Part shown: positions 16,654-27,300 of the stretch, piece after piece
How the letters are laid out: each line of letters begins with the position of its first letter
Numbering within the stretch: position 1 is the stretch's first letter
DNA from: Lachnospiraceae bacterium
GTDB taxonomy: Bacteria; Bacillota; Clostridia; Lachnospirales; Lachnospiraceae
Direction: 5' to 3'
Assembly: GCA_021205755.1 (NCBI GenBank)
Contig: JAJPWX010000112.1
Coordinates: 1 to 43,723, forward strand
DNA length: 43,723 nt
Notes under the pieces: generated by a model
Databases searched by the model: none
Told to the model about the DNA's origin: nothing
Seen by the model: only the letters and a program-made list of their open reading frames with translations
Translations under genes and position numbers: made by a program

Positions 16654-19600
16654 ATGTCTTTGCAGTTTATTTTTGGAAATTCCGGCAGCGGAAAATCGTA
16701 TTATCTTTATCAAAAGATCATTGAGGAATCCAGAATCCATCCAGAGCGCGATTTTCTTGTGATTGTTCCGGAACAGTTCACGATGCAGACCCAGCGGGAT
16801 CTGGTGATGCTGCATCCGGATGGCGGCATTATGAATATTGATGTTCTGAGCTTTCGGCGTCTGGCACACCGTGTTTTTGAGGAAGTAGGAGCAGACCGGA
16901 GAACGATTTTGACAGAGACGGGAAAGAATCTGATGCTGCGAAGAGTGGCGGAGCAGCAAAAGGATCGCCTGAAGGTGCTTGGCTCGCGGATGAACCGGAC
17001 AGGGTATGTGTCGGAAGTGAAATCCATTCTTTCAGAGCTGATGCAGTACGAGGTATCAGATTACGACCTGCAATGCATGCTCGACGCGGTGGAAAACCGC
17101 CCCCTTCTTCACGCAAAGCTGGAGGACGTCCGGGTACTTTACGGGGCTTTTCTGGAGTATCAGCGAGACCGTTTTATGAAACCAGAGGAGCTGCTGGAGG
17201 CTCTTGCCAAAGTGGCAGGGAAGTCCGCGCTTCTGCGGCGCAGTGTGCTCGCATTTGACGGTTATGCCGGATTTACGCCTTCACAGCTTACGGTTCTGGA
17301 GAAGCTGCTTGCGGTCTGCCCGATGGTTTACCTGACTGTGACCATCGACGCACGGGAGTCTTTTTTTGGCACAATCCGGGAGCATGAGTTGTTTGCGCCG
17401 AGCCGCCGACTGATCAAAAGCGTGGTGGAATGCTGTGGGGAAGCGGCGTGCACGGGAAGCGGAGAAGAGTCTCATCGCTCTGGAGAGAGTATGGGTACGG
17501 GATACGGTGAAAAGCGCGGATATGAAAAGCCGATTGTACTGGGAACGCTTCCACGGTTTTCCAGGGACGGGGCGCTTCGCCATCTGGAACAGAATTTATT
17601 TCGAAAAAGGACGCTTCCGTATGAGGGAGAGTCGGAAGAGATTTCACTTCATGAACTTTCTTCCCCTGCGCAGGAGGTGCATTTTGCAGCGCGGACGATC
17701 TCGCACCTGGTGCGGGAAGGAAAGTATCGTTACCGCGAAATCGCCGTAATTGCGGGAGATTTGAATGCATACGGAGATTATGTGAAAAATATTTTCCCAT
17801 CCTACGGAATTCCGGCTTTTGTGGATGAGACGAGGGGAATCCTTCTGAATCCCTGTCTGGAGTTTGTACGCGGAGCGCTGGCGATGGTGCGGGATGATTT
17901 TTCCCGTGAGAGCGTGTTTCGCTTTCTGCGAACCGGGCTGGCAGGGCTTTCTTCAGATGAAGTAGATCGGCTGGAAAATTATGTGATTGCGGTGGGAATC
18001 CGCGGTTATCGATACTGGGAAGAGGAGTGGACCTGGTGTCCGGCCAGCCTGCGTACGGTAATGTGTCCAGGTACAGAAACCGGAGGAGAAGAAGAAGGCG
18101 AAATGCCCGAAGACGGGATGTCTGGATTTAATGCTCTGCGCACGCGCTTTATGGATTGTGTTGGTCCATTTGCGGAAAAGATGCGGGAGAAGAATCTTCT
18201 GCTGAAAGAATATGCGCAGGCTTTGTATGGCCTGCTGGTTGACTGTAATGTACAGCAGCAGATGAAGAATCTGGAAAAGCAGGCGGGGGAGCTTTCTTCA
18301 GAATATCGGCAGGTATATCCGGTTTTAATTGGACTGCTGGATGAGATGGTGGATCTGCTCGGGGAAGAACAGATGGACTGCGGAGAATTTGCGGATATCC
18401 TGGATGCCGGTCTTTCAGAGGCAAAAATCGGAATCATTCCGCCGGGCATTGACCAGGTACAGGTGGGCGATATTCGCCGTTCCCGGCTTTCAAATGTCAA
18501 AATACTGTTTTTCCTCGGCCTGAATGACGGCTGGGTGCCGTCCCGTCCGAATGGGGGCGGGATTGTCTCGGATACGGAGCGGGAAATCCTTTTGAATGCC
18601 GGGGCCAGCCTGGCGCCTTCCGCGCGGGAGAACAGTTATATTCAACGGTTTTATCTCTACCAGAATCTGACCAAGCCGCAGGATCGGCTCTACCTGTCCT
18701 GGTGCTTAAGCAGCGGGGATGGGACGGCGATGCGGCCATCCTATCTGGTTTCTGTACTCAGGCGATTGTTCCCGAAAATGCAAACGCAGCGGGAGCAGGA
18801 CGCAGGGACGATGCTTTCCCAGGTGACTTCAAAAGAGAATGGGATGCTGTATCTGCTGCACGGACTGCAGAAAGTGCGGAATTCGGCGGCATCTCCCCTG
18901 GGGCAGACGGAGCAGAGCGCCTGGCTGGAGCTGTATCGGCTGTATTTGAAAGATGATGCGTACCGGGAACGGGTTCGGACCCTTGTCGGTGCGGCTTTCC
19001 TGCGTGCGAAAGTTCCGGATACGGAGCATCTGGAGGCGCAGATGGCGCGGGAGCTCTATGGGATGCTCCGGCAGGGCGGCGCACAGCTGCAAAACGGCGA
19101 TTTTGGAGGAATATCGGCGAGTGTTACGCGGCTGGAATTGTATGCAGGCTGTGCGTTTTCTCATTTTGCTTCTTATGGATTGCAGCTGCGAAGCCGTGAG
19201 GAGTATGGCCTGCAGGCGACCGATCTGGGGACGCTGTTTCATGAATCAATTGCGTTTTTCTCGCGGCAAATGCTTGCGGAAGGCTTTGACCCAGGCGAGT
19301 GTCCTTATGAAGAACAGGCCAGGCGCATGGATCGGTGTGTGGATATGGCGGCAGAGCGGTATGGAGATGGTATTCTGCATGCGAACGCACGCGATGAATA
19401 TACGATCCGTCGGCTGAAACGGATTCTGCGGCGCACGGTTTGGGTGATGCGTGAGCAGACAAGGGCAGGAAAATTCCGACCGGTTGGTTTTGAGATTTCG
19501 TTTGCGGATACGGACAATCTGGACGCGACGAAGGTGCGTCTTGGGGAAAACGGACAGATTCGCCTGCAGGGGCGGATTGACCGCATTGACACGGCGGAGA

Positions 19601-20289
19601 CGGAGGATACCGTCTATGTGAAAGTGGTCGATTATAAATCCGGCATGACGCAGTTCGACCCGGTGTCGCTCTACTATGGGTTGCAGGTGCAGCTGATCGT
19701 TTATCTGAACGCGGCGCTTGAGATGGAGCGAAAGCTGCATCCGGATAAGAAAGTCGTCCCGGCGGGCGTCTTTTATCACCGGATGCAGGATCCAGTGTTG
19801 GAAAAGGATGAGAACCCGGAACGTGCGCGGGAGACCCTGCTGAAAAAAATGCGGCCGAATGGTCTGGTAAACAGCGATGGTCCGGTGATTCGCCTTTTTG
19901 ACGGGGCAATGAGCGGAGATTCCCTGGTGATTCCCGTAGGCTTCAAGAAGGATGGGACGCTCAAAGCAGCTTCAAGTGTTGTGACGACGGAACAATTTGA
20001 GGCACTATCCGGATATGTGAAAGAACTTCTTTGCAGGATGGGCAGGGAAATCCTGGATGGGGTAATCGAGGCACGTCCGTATGCGGATAAAAACAGGAGT
20101 GCCTGTGATTACTGTCTTTATGCGGATGTCTGCGGCTTCGACCGCAAAATTCCCGGACGCTGTGAAAAACGGCAGCCGCAGTTGACAGCCGACCAGGTAA
20201 TTGAGCGCCTATCTAACGGGGATAGTCTGGGAAAGGAGGTGACGACACATGGCAGTGAAGTGGACGAAGGAACAGCAGCAGGTGATTGA
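16654..20289 (+). CDS. addB: ATP-dependent helicase/deoxyribonuclease subunit B (AddB)
   Basis: A 1211-residue subunit of the AddAB helicase-nuclease, which resects double-strand breaks to Chi for RecA-dependent repair. A Walker A motif GNSGSGKS sits at residues 8-15. The C-terminal nuclease domain has GRIDRID and VKVVDYKSGMTQFD. Four cysteines that should hold the 4Fe-4S cluster are visible: one in YAGCAFSHF (about residue 830) and three in the cluster CDYCLYADVC near the C terminus. Together these mark AddB rather than RexB. Length is near the usual 1150-1200. The start is ATG 16654 after GAGGGGGA. The 3' end overlaps addA by 41 bases, and its last codons contain the addA ribosome site. Confidence 0.96.
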   Translation: MSLQFIFGNSGSGKSYYLYQKIIEESRIHPERDFLVIVPEQFTMQTQRDLVMLHPDGGIMNIDVLSFRRLAHRVFEEVGADRRTILTETGKNLMLRRVAEQQKDRLKVLGSRMNRTGYVSEVKSILSELMQYEVSDYDLQCMLDAVENRPLLHAKLEDVRVLYGAFLEYQRDRFMKPEELLEALAKVAGKSALLRRSVLAFDGYAGFTPSQLTVLEKLLAVCPMVYLTVTIDARESFFGTIREHELFAPSRRLIKSVVECCGEAACTGSGEESHRSGESMGTGYGEKRGYEKPIVLGTLPRFSRDGALRHLEQNLFRKRTLPYEGESEEISLHELSSPAQEVHFAARTISHLVREGKYRYREIAVIAGDLNAYGDYVKNIFPSYGIPAFVDETRGILLNPCLEFVRGALAMVRDDFSRESVFRFLRTGLAGLSSDEVDRLENYVIAVGIRGYRYWEEEWTWCPASLRTVMCPGTETGGEEEGEMPEDGMSGFNALRTRFMDCVGPFAEKMREKNLLLKEYAQALYGLLVDCNVQQQMKNLEKQAGELSSEYRQVYPVLIGLLDEMVDLLGEEQMDCGEFADILDAGLSEAKIGIIPPGIDQVQVGDIRRSRLSNVKILFFLGLNDGWVPSRPNGGGIVSDTEREILLNAGASLAPSARENSYIQRFYLYQNLTKPQDRLYLSWCLSSGDGTAMRPSYLVSVLRRLFPKMQTQREQDAGTMLSQVTSKENGMLYLLHGLQKVRNSAASPLGQTEQSAWLELYRLYLKDDAYRERVRTLVGAAFLRAKVPDTEHLEAQMARELYGMLRQGGAQLQNGDFGGISASVTRLELYAGCAFSHFASYGLQLRSREEYGLQATDLGTLFHESIAFFSRQMLAEGFDPGECPYEEQARRMDRCVDMAAERYGDGILHANARDEYTIRRLKRILRRTVWVMREQTRAGKFRPVGFEISFADTDNLDATKVRLGENGQIRLQGRIDRIDTAETEDTVYVKVVDYKSGMTQFDPVSLYYGLQVQLIVYLNAALEMERKLHPDKKVVPAGVFYHRMQDPVLEKDENPERARETLLKKMRPNGLVNSDGPVIRLFDGAMSGDSLVIPVGFKKDGTLKAASSVVTTEQFEALSGYVKELLCRMGREILDGVIEARPYADKNRSACDYCLYADVCGFDRKIPGRCEKRQPQLTADQVIERLSNGDSLGKEVTTHGSEVDEGTAAGD

Positions 20290-23200
20290 CGCGCGGGGGC
20301 AGAATATTCTGGTTTCGGCGGCGGCGGGCTCTGGTAAGACCGCGGTTCTGGTAGAACGTATTTTAAAGATGATTACGGATGAGGCTCATCCGGTCGACAT
20401 TGACCGCCTTCTGGTCGTTACCTTTACTAATGCGGCGGCGGCGGAAATGCGGGGGCGCATACGCGACGCCCTGGAAGAGCGGGCCGAGCAGGATCCGGAC
20501 AATGTTCATTTACAAAGGCAGCTCGTGCTGGTGCATAATGCAAAGATCACGACGATTCACAGCTTTTGCCTGCATGTATTGCGCAATCATTTTCAGACAA
20601 TCGGGATAGATCCGGCTTTTCGCATTGCGGATGAAGGTGAAGTGACGCTGTTGGAGCAGGAAGTGGTGAAAACAGTGGTCGATGAGGCCTATGATTGTAC
20701 ATCTGACCGCCCGCAGGATCAGGCAGCCGCCAGTCAGCGTTATGACAGTCGGGAATTTACGGAGTTTCTGGAGCAATTTGCAACCGGAAAGAGCGATGTC
20801 CAGATTGAGGAGATGGTTTTGCAGATTTATCATTTCGCGCTAGGGCAGCCGTTCCCGGATGACTGGCTGCGGGAATGCCGCGAAGCATACGAAAAAGACT
20901 GGTCGGACAATGAGCAGCAACAGCCGGCCTGGTTCGCTTTTATCGAAACGGACACGGCTGTGCGGCTCGCAGATATCCGCAGGCAGCTGGAAACAGCAAT
21001 CCGCATCACGCAGGAACCGGACGGGCCGTATCCTTATGAAAAAGCCCTGTTTTCGGATCTGGAACTGGTGGATAGCCTGGAGCGGGGCGGTTCGTTTGCA
21101 GGGTATCTGGAGGAATTTCGGAAACCCTGGAGCTATGCCCGTCTTGGAACCAAAAAAGATGAAAAAATTTCAGAAGAAAAAAAGCAGCAGGTGCAGGCTA
21201 TGCGCGCCGACTGCAAAGACCAGATAAATGCGCTTCGCGATCAGTATTATTATGATAATTTGCAGGCACTGCGGGAGGCTTACGAAAAAAGTGGTATTTC
21301 CGTGCGTGTCCTGACGCAGCTGACGGAGACCTTCATGAAGCGTCTCTCTGAAAAAAAAGCGGAACGAAACATTCTGGACTTTGGAGATATGGAGCATTTG
21401 GCGCTGAACGCGCTCGTGAGCAGAGAAAGCAGGGGGGTACTTACTTCTACGGCGGTGGCTCAGGAATATGCGGAGACCTTTGAGGAGGTATTGATTGACG
21501 AGTATCAGGACAGCAATCTGGTACAGGAACTGATCCTCGGGAGTGTATCGGGAAAAGGCATTGGCGCACAGAATCGCTTCATGGTTGGGGACGTCAAACA
21601 GAGTATTTACCGTTTCCGGCTGGCCCGCCCGGAACTGTTCCTGGAAAAATATCACAGCTACCGCCCGTATACGTCGAACCGGGAAACATCCGCTGATACG
21701 GATGAGTCATTCCCTGTATCGGGTGGGAAGCGAACGGAGGCAGAGAAGCCATCTGGCGGAACTGCTGCGATACAGACAGGGGCGGAGCCATCGTCCGGCT
21801 GCCGCATTGACCTCCACCGGAATTTTCGCAGCCGCCCGCAGGTGCTCTCTTCGGTCAATGCCATTTTCCGAAAGATTATGACAGAGCCGCTCGGCGGGGT
21901 TGTTTATGATGACGAGGCGGCGCTATATCCGGGTGCGGAATTCCCGGAAAGTCCTCCTCTGGCAGATGGAACCAGGGCGGAGACGTCAGAACTTCTGTTG
22001 CTGGATCCGGGCGCAGGAGAAAACGATACTTCGGCCGAGAATTTGCGCAGGGAAGAGGCGAAAATGGTTGGCCGCCGGATTCAGAAAATGGTGGGTGAGA
22101 TGTCGGTGCTGGACAAGGAGAGCAGGAAATTTCGCCCGGTGCGCTATGGGGATATTGTGATTTTGCTCCGGTCAGTCAGCGGCTGGGCGGAGACCTTTGG
22201 CGAAGTGCTTCTCGATATGGGAATCCCCTGTTTTACCGGCTCACAGAAAGGCTATTTTTCGACGGCAGAGGTGCGCGTGGTTCTTTCCTATCTGCAGATT
22301 CTGGATAATCCACAGCAGGATATCCCGCTTGCGGCCGTACTTCGAAGCGCGATCGGACGGCTGAATGATGAGGAATTGGCCGAGATTCGCCTTGCCGGAG
22401 AGCCAGACTTCAGACTTTCCTTTTATGACTGCTGCCAGCGGTACCTGGAACGTTTTCCAGATACCAGAACTGCGCAGAAACTGACCGGATTTTTTGCAAC
22501 GTATGGAGCACTCCGTGCAAAGTGTGCCCATACGCCGGTGCATCAGCTTTTGTGGGAGCTGCTGGATGTGACCGGATATGGGGAGTACGCGGCCGCGCTT
22601 CCGGCCGGAGAACAGCGGCGGGCAAACCTGGACATGCTGGTGGAAAAGGCGATTGCCTATGAAGCGACCAGCTTTCGTGGTCTGTACCATTTTGTACGGT
22701 ACATTGAAAATCTGCAAAAGTATGAGGTAGATTACGGCGAAGCAAATGTCGCTTCTGAGGCGGATGATACCGTGCGGATCATGAGTATTCATAAGAGCAA
22801 GGGGCTGGAATTTCCGATTGTGTTTGTCTGCGGGATGGGCAAGCAATTCAATGAAAGCGATGTGCGCGGCAACGTTGTCATGCATCCGGAGTGGGGAATT
22901 GCCTGCGATTGTGTGACGCACACGCCGACGGATTCCTCTGGAGATTCGGAGGGCGCGGACGGTTCTTCTTTAGGGGAGCTGCCCCGGATGCGCCAGTCTA
23001 CGCTTTTGAAAAAAGTGATACAGCAGAAGCTGTCCGTGGAAAACCTGGGTGAAGAATTGCGTGTCCTGTATGTAGCGATGACCAGGGCAAAGGAAAAGCT
23101 GATTCTGACCGGAAGTGTGAAAAATCTGGAAAAGCGGCTGCCGGCCTGGAAAAACGCGGCGGCGCTGGCGAAGAACGGATCCCTGGGATATTCCTGGCTT

Positions 23201-24316
23201 TCCGGTGCATCCACGTATCTGGACTGGGTGGTTCCGGCGCTGTTTGATTCCACGGGTGTGATGGCATTCGCAGATACAGGAGAGTATGCAGACGAAAGTG
23301 ACTGCGCGGCAGAAAAGGAAGGTTCCATGAAACGCCCGGAAGAAGACTATGCGGGAAAGTTTCATGTAATGGTTGTCCCAGTGTCCGAAAATGTTGTTGA
23401 GGAGACAAGGGAGGACACGGAAGGACTTCTTTCTCTGAGTGATCTTTTGCATGTGGATCCGGACGTTTGTCAGGATGAGCAGGCAAGAGAGTACCTGGAG
23501 GGGATGTTCGAGGCCGAATATCCCTATGAGGCGAATCAGGCCATTCCCGGCAAGGTCACGGTTTCTGAATTGAAAAAGATGTCGCAGCGGATGGAAGAAA
23601 ATGACGCACAGGAACTGTATGCAGAAGAGGAGGTCGTGCCCTTGATTCCCCGGTTTGCGATGGAGAATAGTCAGGATTCGCAGCCCGAGCAGTGTCTGCC
23701 TGGCGCGGCCGATCGGGGAGAAAGCTCGCCCTTTATCCGGATAAATACGGGCGGATATGGAAATATACAGGCAAGCGGCGCCGATCGCGGCACGGCTTAC
23801 CATACATTTATGGAAAATTTAAACTTTTCTAAGAAAGAAGAGCTGCGTTTTCAGTTGGAAGAATTGATAAGTTGTGGTAAAATGTCCGAGGAAGATGCCG
23901 CGATGATTCGAGTGGGCGACATTTCTGCTTTTTTACGTTCCCGGCTCGGAGAGCGGATGGAGAGGGCAGCACAGGAGGGACAGCTTTTTCGGGAGCGGCC
24001 ATTTGTGCTGGGTGTGCCAGCGGACGAGATTTATGAGCAGCTTTCTTCGTCCGCCGGAACAGAGATGGAGAAGAAAACGCCTCTGTCAGAGGAAATGATA
24101 TTGGTGCAGGGGATCATTGACGCCTGGTTTGTCGAGGACGGACAGATTACGGTTGTCGATTATAAGACGGACCGGGTTTCGGATGGTTCGGTTTTGGTAA
24201 AGCGTTATCGGACACAGATTGATTATTATCAGAAGGCGCTGGAGCGGCTGACCGGAAAAAAAGTCTGTGACCGGGTGATTTATTCGTTTGGCCTGCGGGA
24301 AGAAATCCACCTGTAG
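20249..24316 (+). CDS. addA: ATP-dependent helicase/nuclease subunit A (AddA)
   Basis: A 1355-residue SF1A (UvrD-like) helicase with a C-terminal RecB-type nuclease. Helicase motifs appear in order: SAAAGSGKTAVLVERI (Walker A, about residue 22), VVTFTNAAAAEM, TTIHSFCLHVLR, LIDEYQDSN (Walker B), VGDVKQSIYRFRLARPELF, IDLHRNFRSR, IMSIHKSKGLEFPIVFV and LYVAMTRAKEKLIL. The nuclease core VQGIIDAWF...ITVVDYKTDRV lies near the end. The start is ATG 20249, set by AAAGGAGGTGA at 20232-20242, a nearly complete anti-16S match. The protein is about 100 residues longer than usual, partly from a hydrophilic Gly/Ser/Thr/Glu-rich stretch (about 470-515) just before IDLHRNFRSR. It forms the AddAB complex with the overlapping addB product. 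Confidence 0.97.
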   Translation: MAVKWTKEQQQVIDARGQNILVSAAAGSGKTAVLVERILKMITDEAHPVDIDRLLVVTFTNAAAAEMRGRIRDALEERAEQDPDNVHLQRQLVLVHNAKITTIHSFCLHVLRNHFQTIGIDPAFRIADEGEVTLLEQEVVKTVVDEAYDCTSDRPQDQAAASQRYDSREFTEFLEQFATGKSDVQIEEMVLQIYHFALGQPFPDDWLRECREAYEKDWSDNEQQQPAWFAFIETDTAVRLADIRRQLETAIRITQEPDGPYPYEKALFSDLELVDSLERGGSFAGYLEEFRKPWSYARLGTKKDEKISEEKKQQVQAMRADCKDQINALRDQYYYDNLQALREAYEKSGISVRVLTQLTETFMKRLSEKKAERNILDFGDMEHLALNALVSRESRGVLTSTAVAQEYAETFEEVLIDEYQDSNLVQELILGSVSGKGIGAQNRFMVGDVKQSIYRFRLARPELFLEKYHSYRPYTSNRETSADTDESFPVSGGKRTEAEKPSGGTAAIQTGAEPSSGCRIDLHRNFRSRPQVLSSVNAIFRKIMTEPLGGVVYDDEAALYPGAEFPESPPLADGTRAETSELLLLDPGAGENDTSAENLRREEAKMVGRRIQKMVGEMSVLDKESRKFRPVRYGDIVILLRSVSGWAETFGEVLLDMGIPCFTGSQKGYFSTAEVRVVLSYLQILDNPQQDIPLAAVLRSAIGRLNDEELAEIRLAGEPDFRLSFYDCCQRYLERFPDTRTAQKLTGFFATYGALRAKCAHTPVHQLLWELLDVTGYGEYAAALPAGEQRRANLDMLVEKAIAYEATSFRGLYHFVRYIENLQKYEVDYGEANVASEADDTVRIMSIHKSKGLEFPIVFVCGMGKQFNESDVRGNVVMHPEWGIACDCVTHTPTDSSGDSEGADGSSLGELPRMRQSTLLKKVIQQKLSVENLGEELRVLYVAMTRAKEKLILTGSVKNLEKRLPAWKNAAALAKNGSLGYSWLSGASTYLDWVVPALFDSTGVMAFADTGEYADESDCAAEKEGSMKRPEEDYAGKFHVMVVPVSENVVEETREDTEGLLSLSDLLHVDPDVCQDEQAREYLEGMFEAEYPYEANQAIPGKVTVSELKKMSQRMEENDAQELYAEEEVVPLIPRFAMENSQDSQPEQCLPGAADRGESSPFIRINTGGYGNIQASGADRGTAYHTFMENLNFSKKEELRFQLEELISCGKMSEEDAAMIRVGDISAFLRSRLGERMERAAQEGQLFRERPFVLGVPADEIYEQLSSSAGTEMEKKTPLSEEMILVQGIIDAWFVEDGQITVVDYKTDRVSDGSVLVKRYRTQIDYYQKALERLTGKKVCDRVIYSFGLREEIHL

Positions 24317-24335
24317 GGACTGAGAAAACATAGCT

Positions 24336-24356
24336 GTAACGGTACGGAACAGTTAC
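24336..24356. repeat. Degenerate short copy of the GTAAC-type inverted repeat
   Basis: GTAACGGTACGGAACAGTTAC begins and ends with GTAAC/GTTAC and carries a CGGAACAG core resembling the TTCAGAACAG of the larger copies. It sits in the 65-bp gap between addA and the next gene. Because it is short, membership in the family is uncertain. Confidence 0.3.
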
Positions 24357-24381
24357 GTTGTTTGCAAGGATGCGAGGTATT

Positions 24382-27300
24382 ATGAAGAAATTAATTCAAA
24401 ATCAGGCAGTGAGGTATATCTTTTTTGGCGGCTGTACGACGGCGGTCAATCTGGTTTCCTACTATCTGTTGTGTCTGGCAGGAATGAATATCACAGTGGC
24501 CAATACGATTGCGGTTCTGCTCGCGATTGTGTTCGCCTATGTGGTGAATAAGCTGTTTGTCTTTGAACATAAGACACATTCTCTGGCAGAGTTCTGCAGG
24601 GAGGCGGGCAGCTTCATTGGCATGCGGCTGGGGACGATGCTGATTGAAGTGCTCGGCGTGCTGTGCCTGGTCTGCATCTGGGGGCTGCCGAATATGGTTT
24701 CCAAGCTGCTGATACAGGTGGTGATTCTGGTACTGAACTTCCTGATCAGCAAGTTTGTTGTTTTTAAGGAAGAAGCGTCTTCAGCGGCGAGCGTCTCTTC
24801 TGCGCAGGAAAGATCGGAAGATGCGCTTGATACAAAGAATGACTCTGAGACCAGAAGCAGTCTCTCAGAGAAAACATCAGCTGGCAAGAGGAGAAAGCAG
24901 CGTTTTCCTGAGGGAATAAAAGCCGGAAGAAAAAAACAGCGATCTGCCGCGGGCATCTCGCGCAATTATTTTCTGGCCGGTTTTTTCCTGACTGGAGCTG
25001 TGGCACTGGTCGGGTTTGCCCTGATGGGCGTCTGGCCGTTTGGCGATAAAACACTGCTGATCATTGATTCACTGCATCAGTACCTGCCGTTTTACACGGA
25101 TTTTCATGAGAAGCTGGTAAACAGCGAGTCATTCCTGTACTCATTTTCCGGCGGATTTGGCTATAACTTCTGGTCTACCTACGCATACTACCTGGCAAGC
25201 CCGTTGAATTTCCTGATGGCCTTTATTCCGACGCAGAATGTATGCGACTTCATGGATCTGATGATTCTTCTCAAGATCGCGCTCTGCGGCGGCTGCTTTT
25301 CCTGGTATCTGCACAAAAGAGACGAGGAGAGAAAGTATTTACCGGCGGTCTTTGGCGTGATGTTTGGTCTGAGCAATTTTGTGATCGGCTATTATTTCAA
25401 TCTGATGTGGCTGGACAGTATCGCCATGCTGCCGTTGATTATGTATGGCATTGAGCAGATTGTGAAGGGCGGAAAAGGAAAGTTTTACTGTCTGGCACTG
25501 TTTTACGGGCTCTGGTGCAATTATTATATTGGATTTATGCTCTGTCTGTTTGCCTGCCTGTATTTTCTGGTGCGCCAGATTGCACAGACAGGAGAGTACG
25601 GCCGACAGGAGACGGCGGTGCCCCGCAGTTTTGCACGCGACCTGGGAAAAAGCTGTCTGACCTTTGCCTGGTATTCGCTGCTTGCGGGCGGTATGGCAGC
25701 GCTGGTTCTGATCCCTGCGTTTCTGGGGCTGACTGCCTCAGAATCTATGGAAGGGAATTCATTTCCTACGGTTGTGAAGTTTTACGAGAGCCTCGCTGAG
25801 CTTCTGGAAAATCACATGGCATTTATGGAGCCGGTGACGATCTCCAGCACGCAGGTCGGCCTGAATGTATACTGCGGCGTGGCGACTGTCCTGCTGGCGA
25901 TTCTGTATCTGTTTGATCACGAGATTCGACTGCGGGAGCGGCTGGCGCATTACGGGCTTTGCGCCTTTCTGCTGTTTTCCTTTGCCTGCAATATTCCGAA
26001 CTATATCTGGCATGGGTTCCACCAGCAGAACGGTTTGCCGAACCGCTTTGCCTTTCTCTATATCGCAATTTTGCTGGTAATGGCATATGACGCGCTGGGG
26101 CATCTGAAAAAATTCTGGCTCCCGGAGCTTCTGTTTTCAGTGGCGGCACCCGTGGCATTTTTGATTGTGCGCTATCTGGATCCGGAGCAGGAGCTGGAGG
26201 GCTATCTGTTTCTGATTTCAATCGGGCTGCTGATTTTCTATTTTGGCTTCTTATTAATAGGAAGATACGCGAATCGGCTGAAGCCTTCGATGTTCAGTGC
26301 GGCGCTGGCCTGTGTTCTGTTTGTGGAGTGCGCGGCCAACGCGGTTTACGGTATTTCCGAAAATGGCAGCGTTACCAGGAGCATTTACCTGGCGGATCAG
26401 ACCTCCTATCAGACATTGATTTCCAATCTGGATGAGGATGAAGACAGCTTTTATCGCAGCGAGGTCGACCGTCAGAGAATGCGGAACGTGACAATGTTTG
26501 TGGGCGGCAACTCTATGGTAATGTTCAATTCGACCATGCAGAGCTCCGTCGTTGATTTCTGTGATGCGCTTGGAATTGAAGCGCGGACAAATAAAAATGG
26601 GTACCTCGGTGTAACCAAGCTGATGAATGACGTTTTTGGCATCAAATATGTTGCGACGCCGTCAGGAATTTCGGATACCTTCTACCAGTTCGAAAAGGTG
26701 GATTCGGATGGAGAACTGACCCTGTATGAAAACACCAACGCGCTATCCCTTGGCTTCATGGTGGATGATGCGATTCTGGAGTGGGACACCACTTCCGGCG
26801 AGCCACTGGATATCCAGAACAGCTTTGTGGAGCTGGCGACCGGCCATGACGCGATCTATGTGCTCGACCGTTATATTGATATGGAAGACGGTGAGAATTA
26901 CGCGATCAAGATTCCGGAGAATAAACAGGTCTACATGTGCATTGATACACGCGTGGAGAAAATTGAGCTGAACACGCCGGAATATTCGAAGACCTACTCT
27001 ACTTATACCGACCATCTTTATGTGATCAACAGCTCAGAAGAGAGCGATCTGGCGGACTTTACCGTGACGCTCAAGGACACCCAGACGACGGTGCGCGCGG
27101 AGATCTATACCTGTTCCAACGAGGCCTATCAGGAGGTCGTCGATGCACTTGCGGAAAGCCAGCTGGAAAATCTGTCCGTGGAAGGAAACCATGTATCTGG
27201 AGACATTGACGTGAAGGAAGAGGGTACACTGCTTCTGACGATTCCTTACGATGAGGGATGGACGATTCTGGTGGATGGAAAGGAAACAGAATTCTCCTGC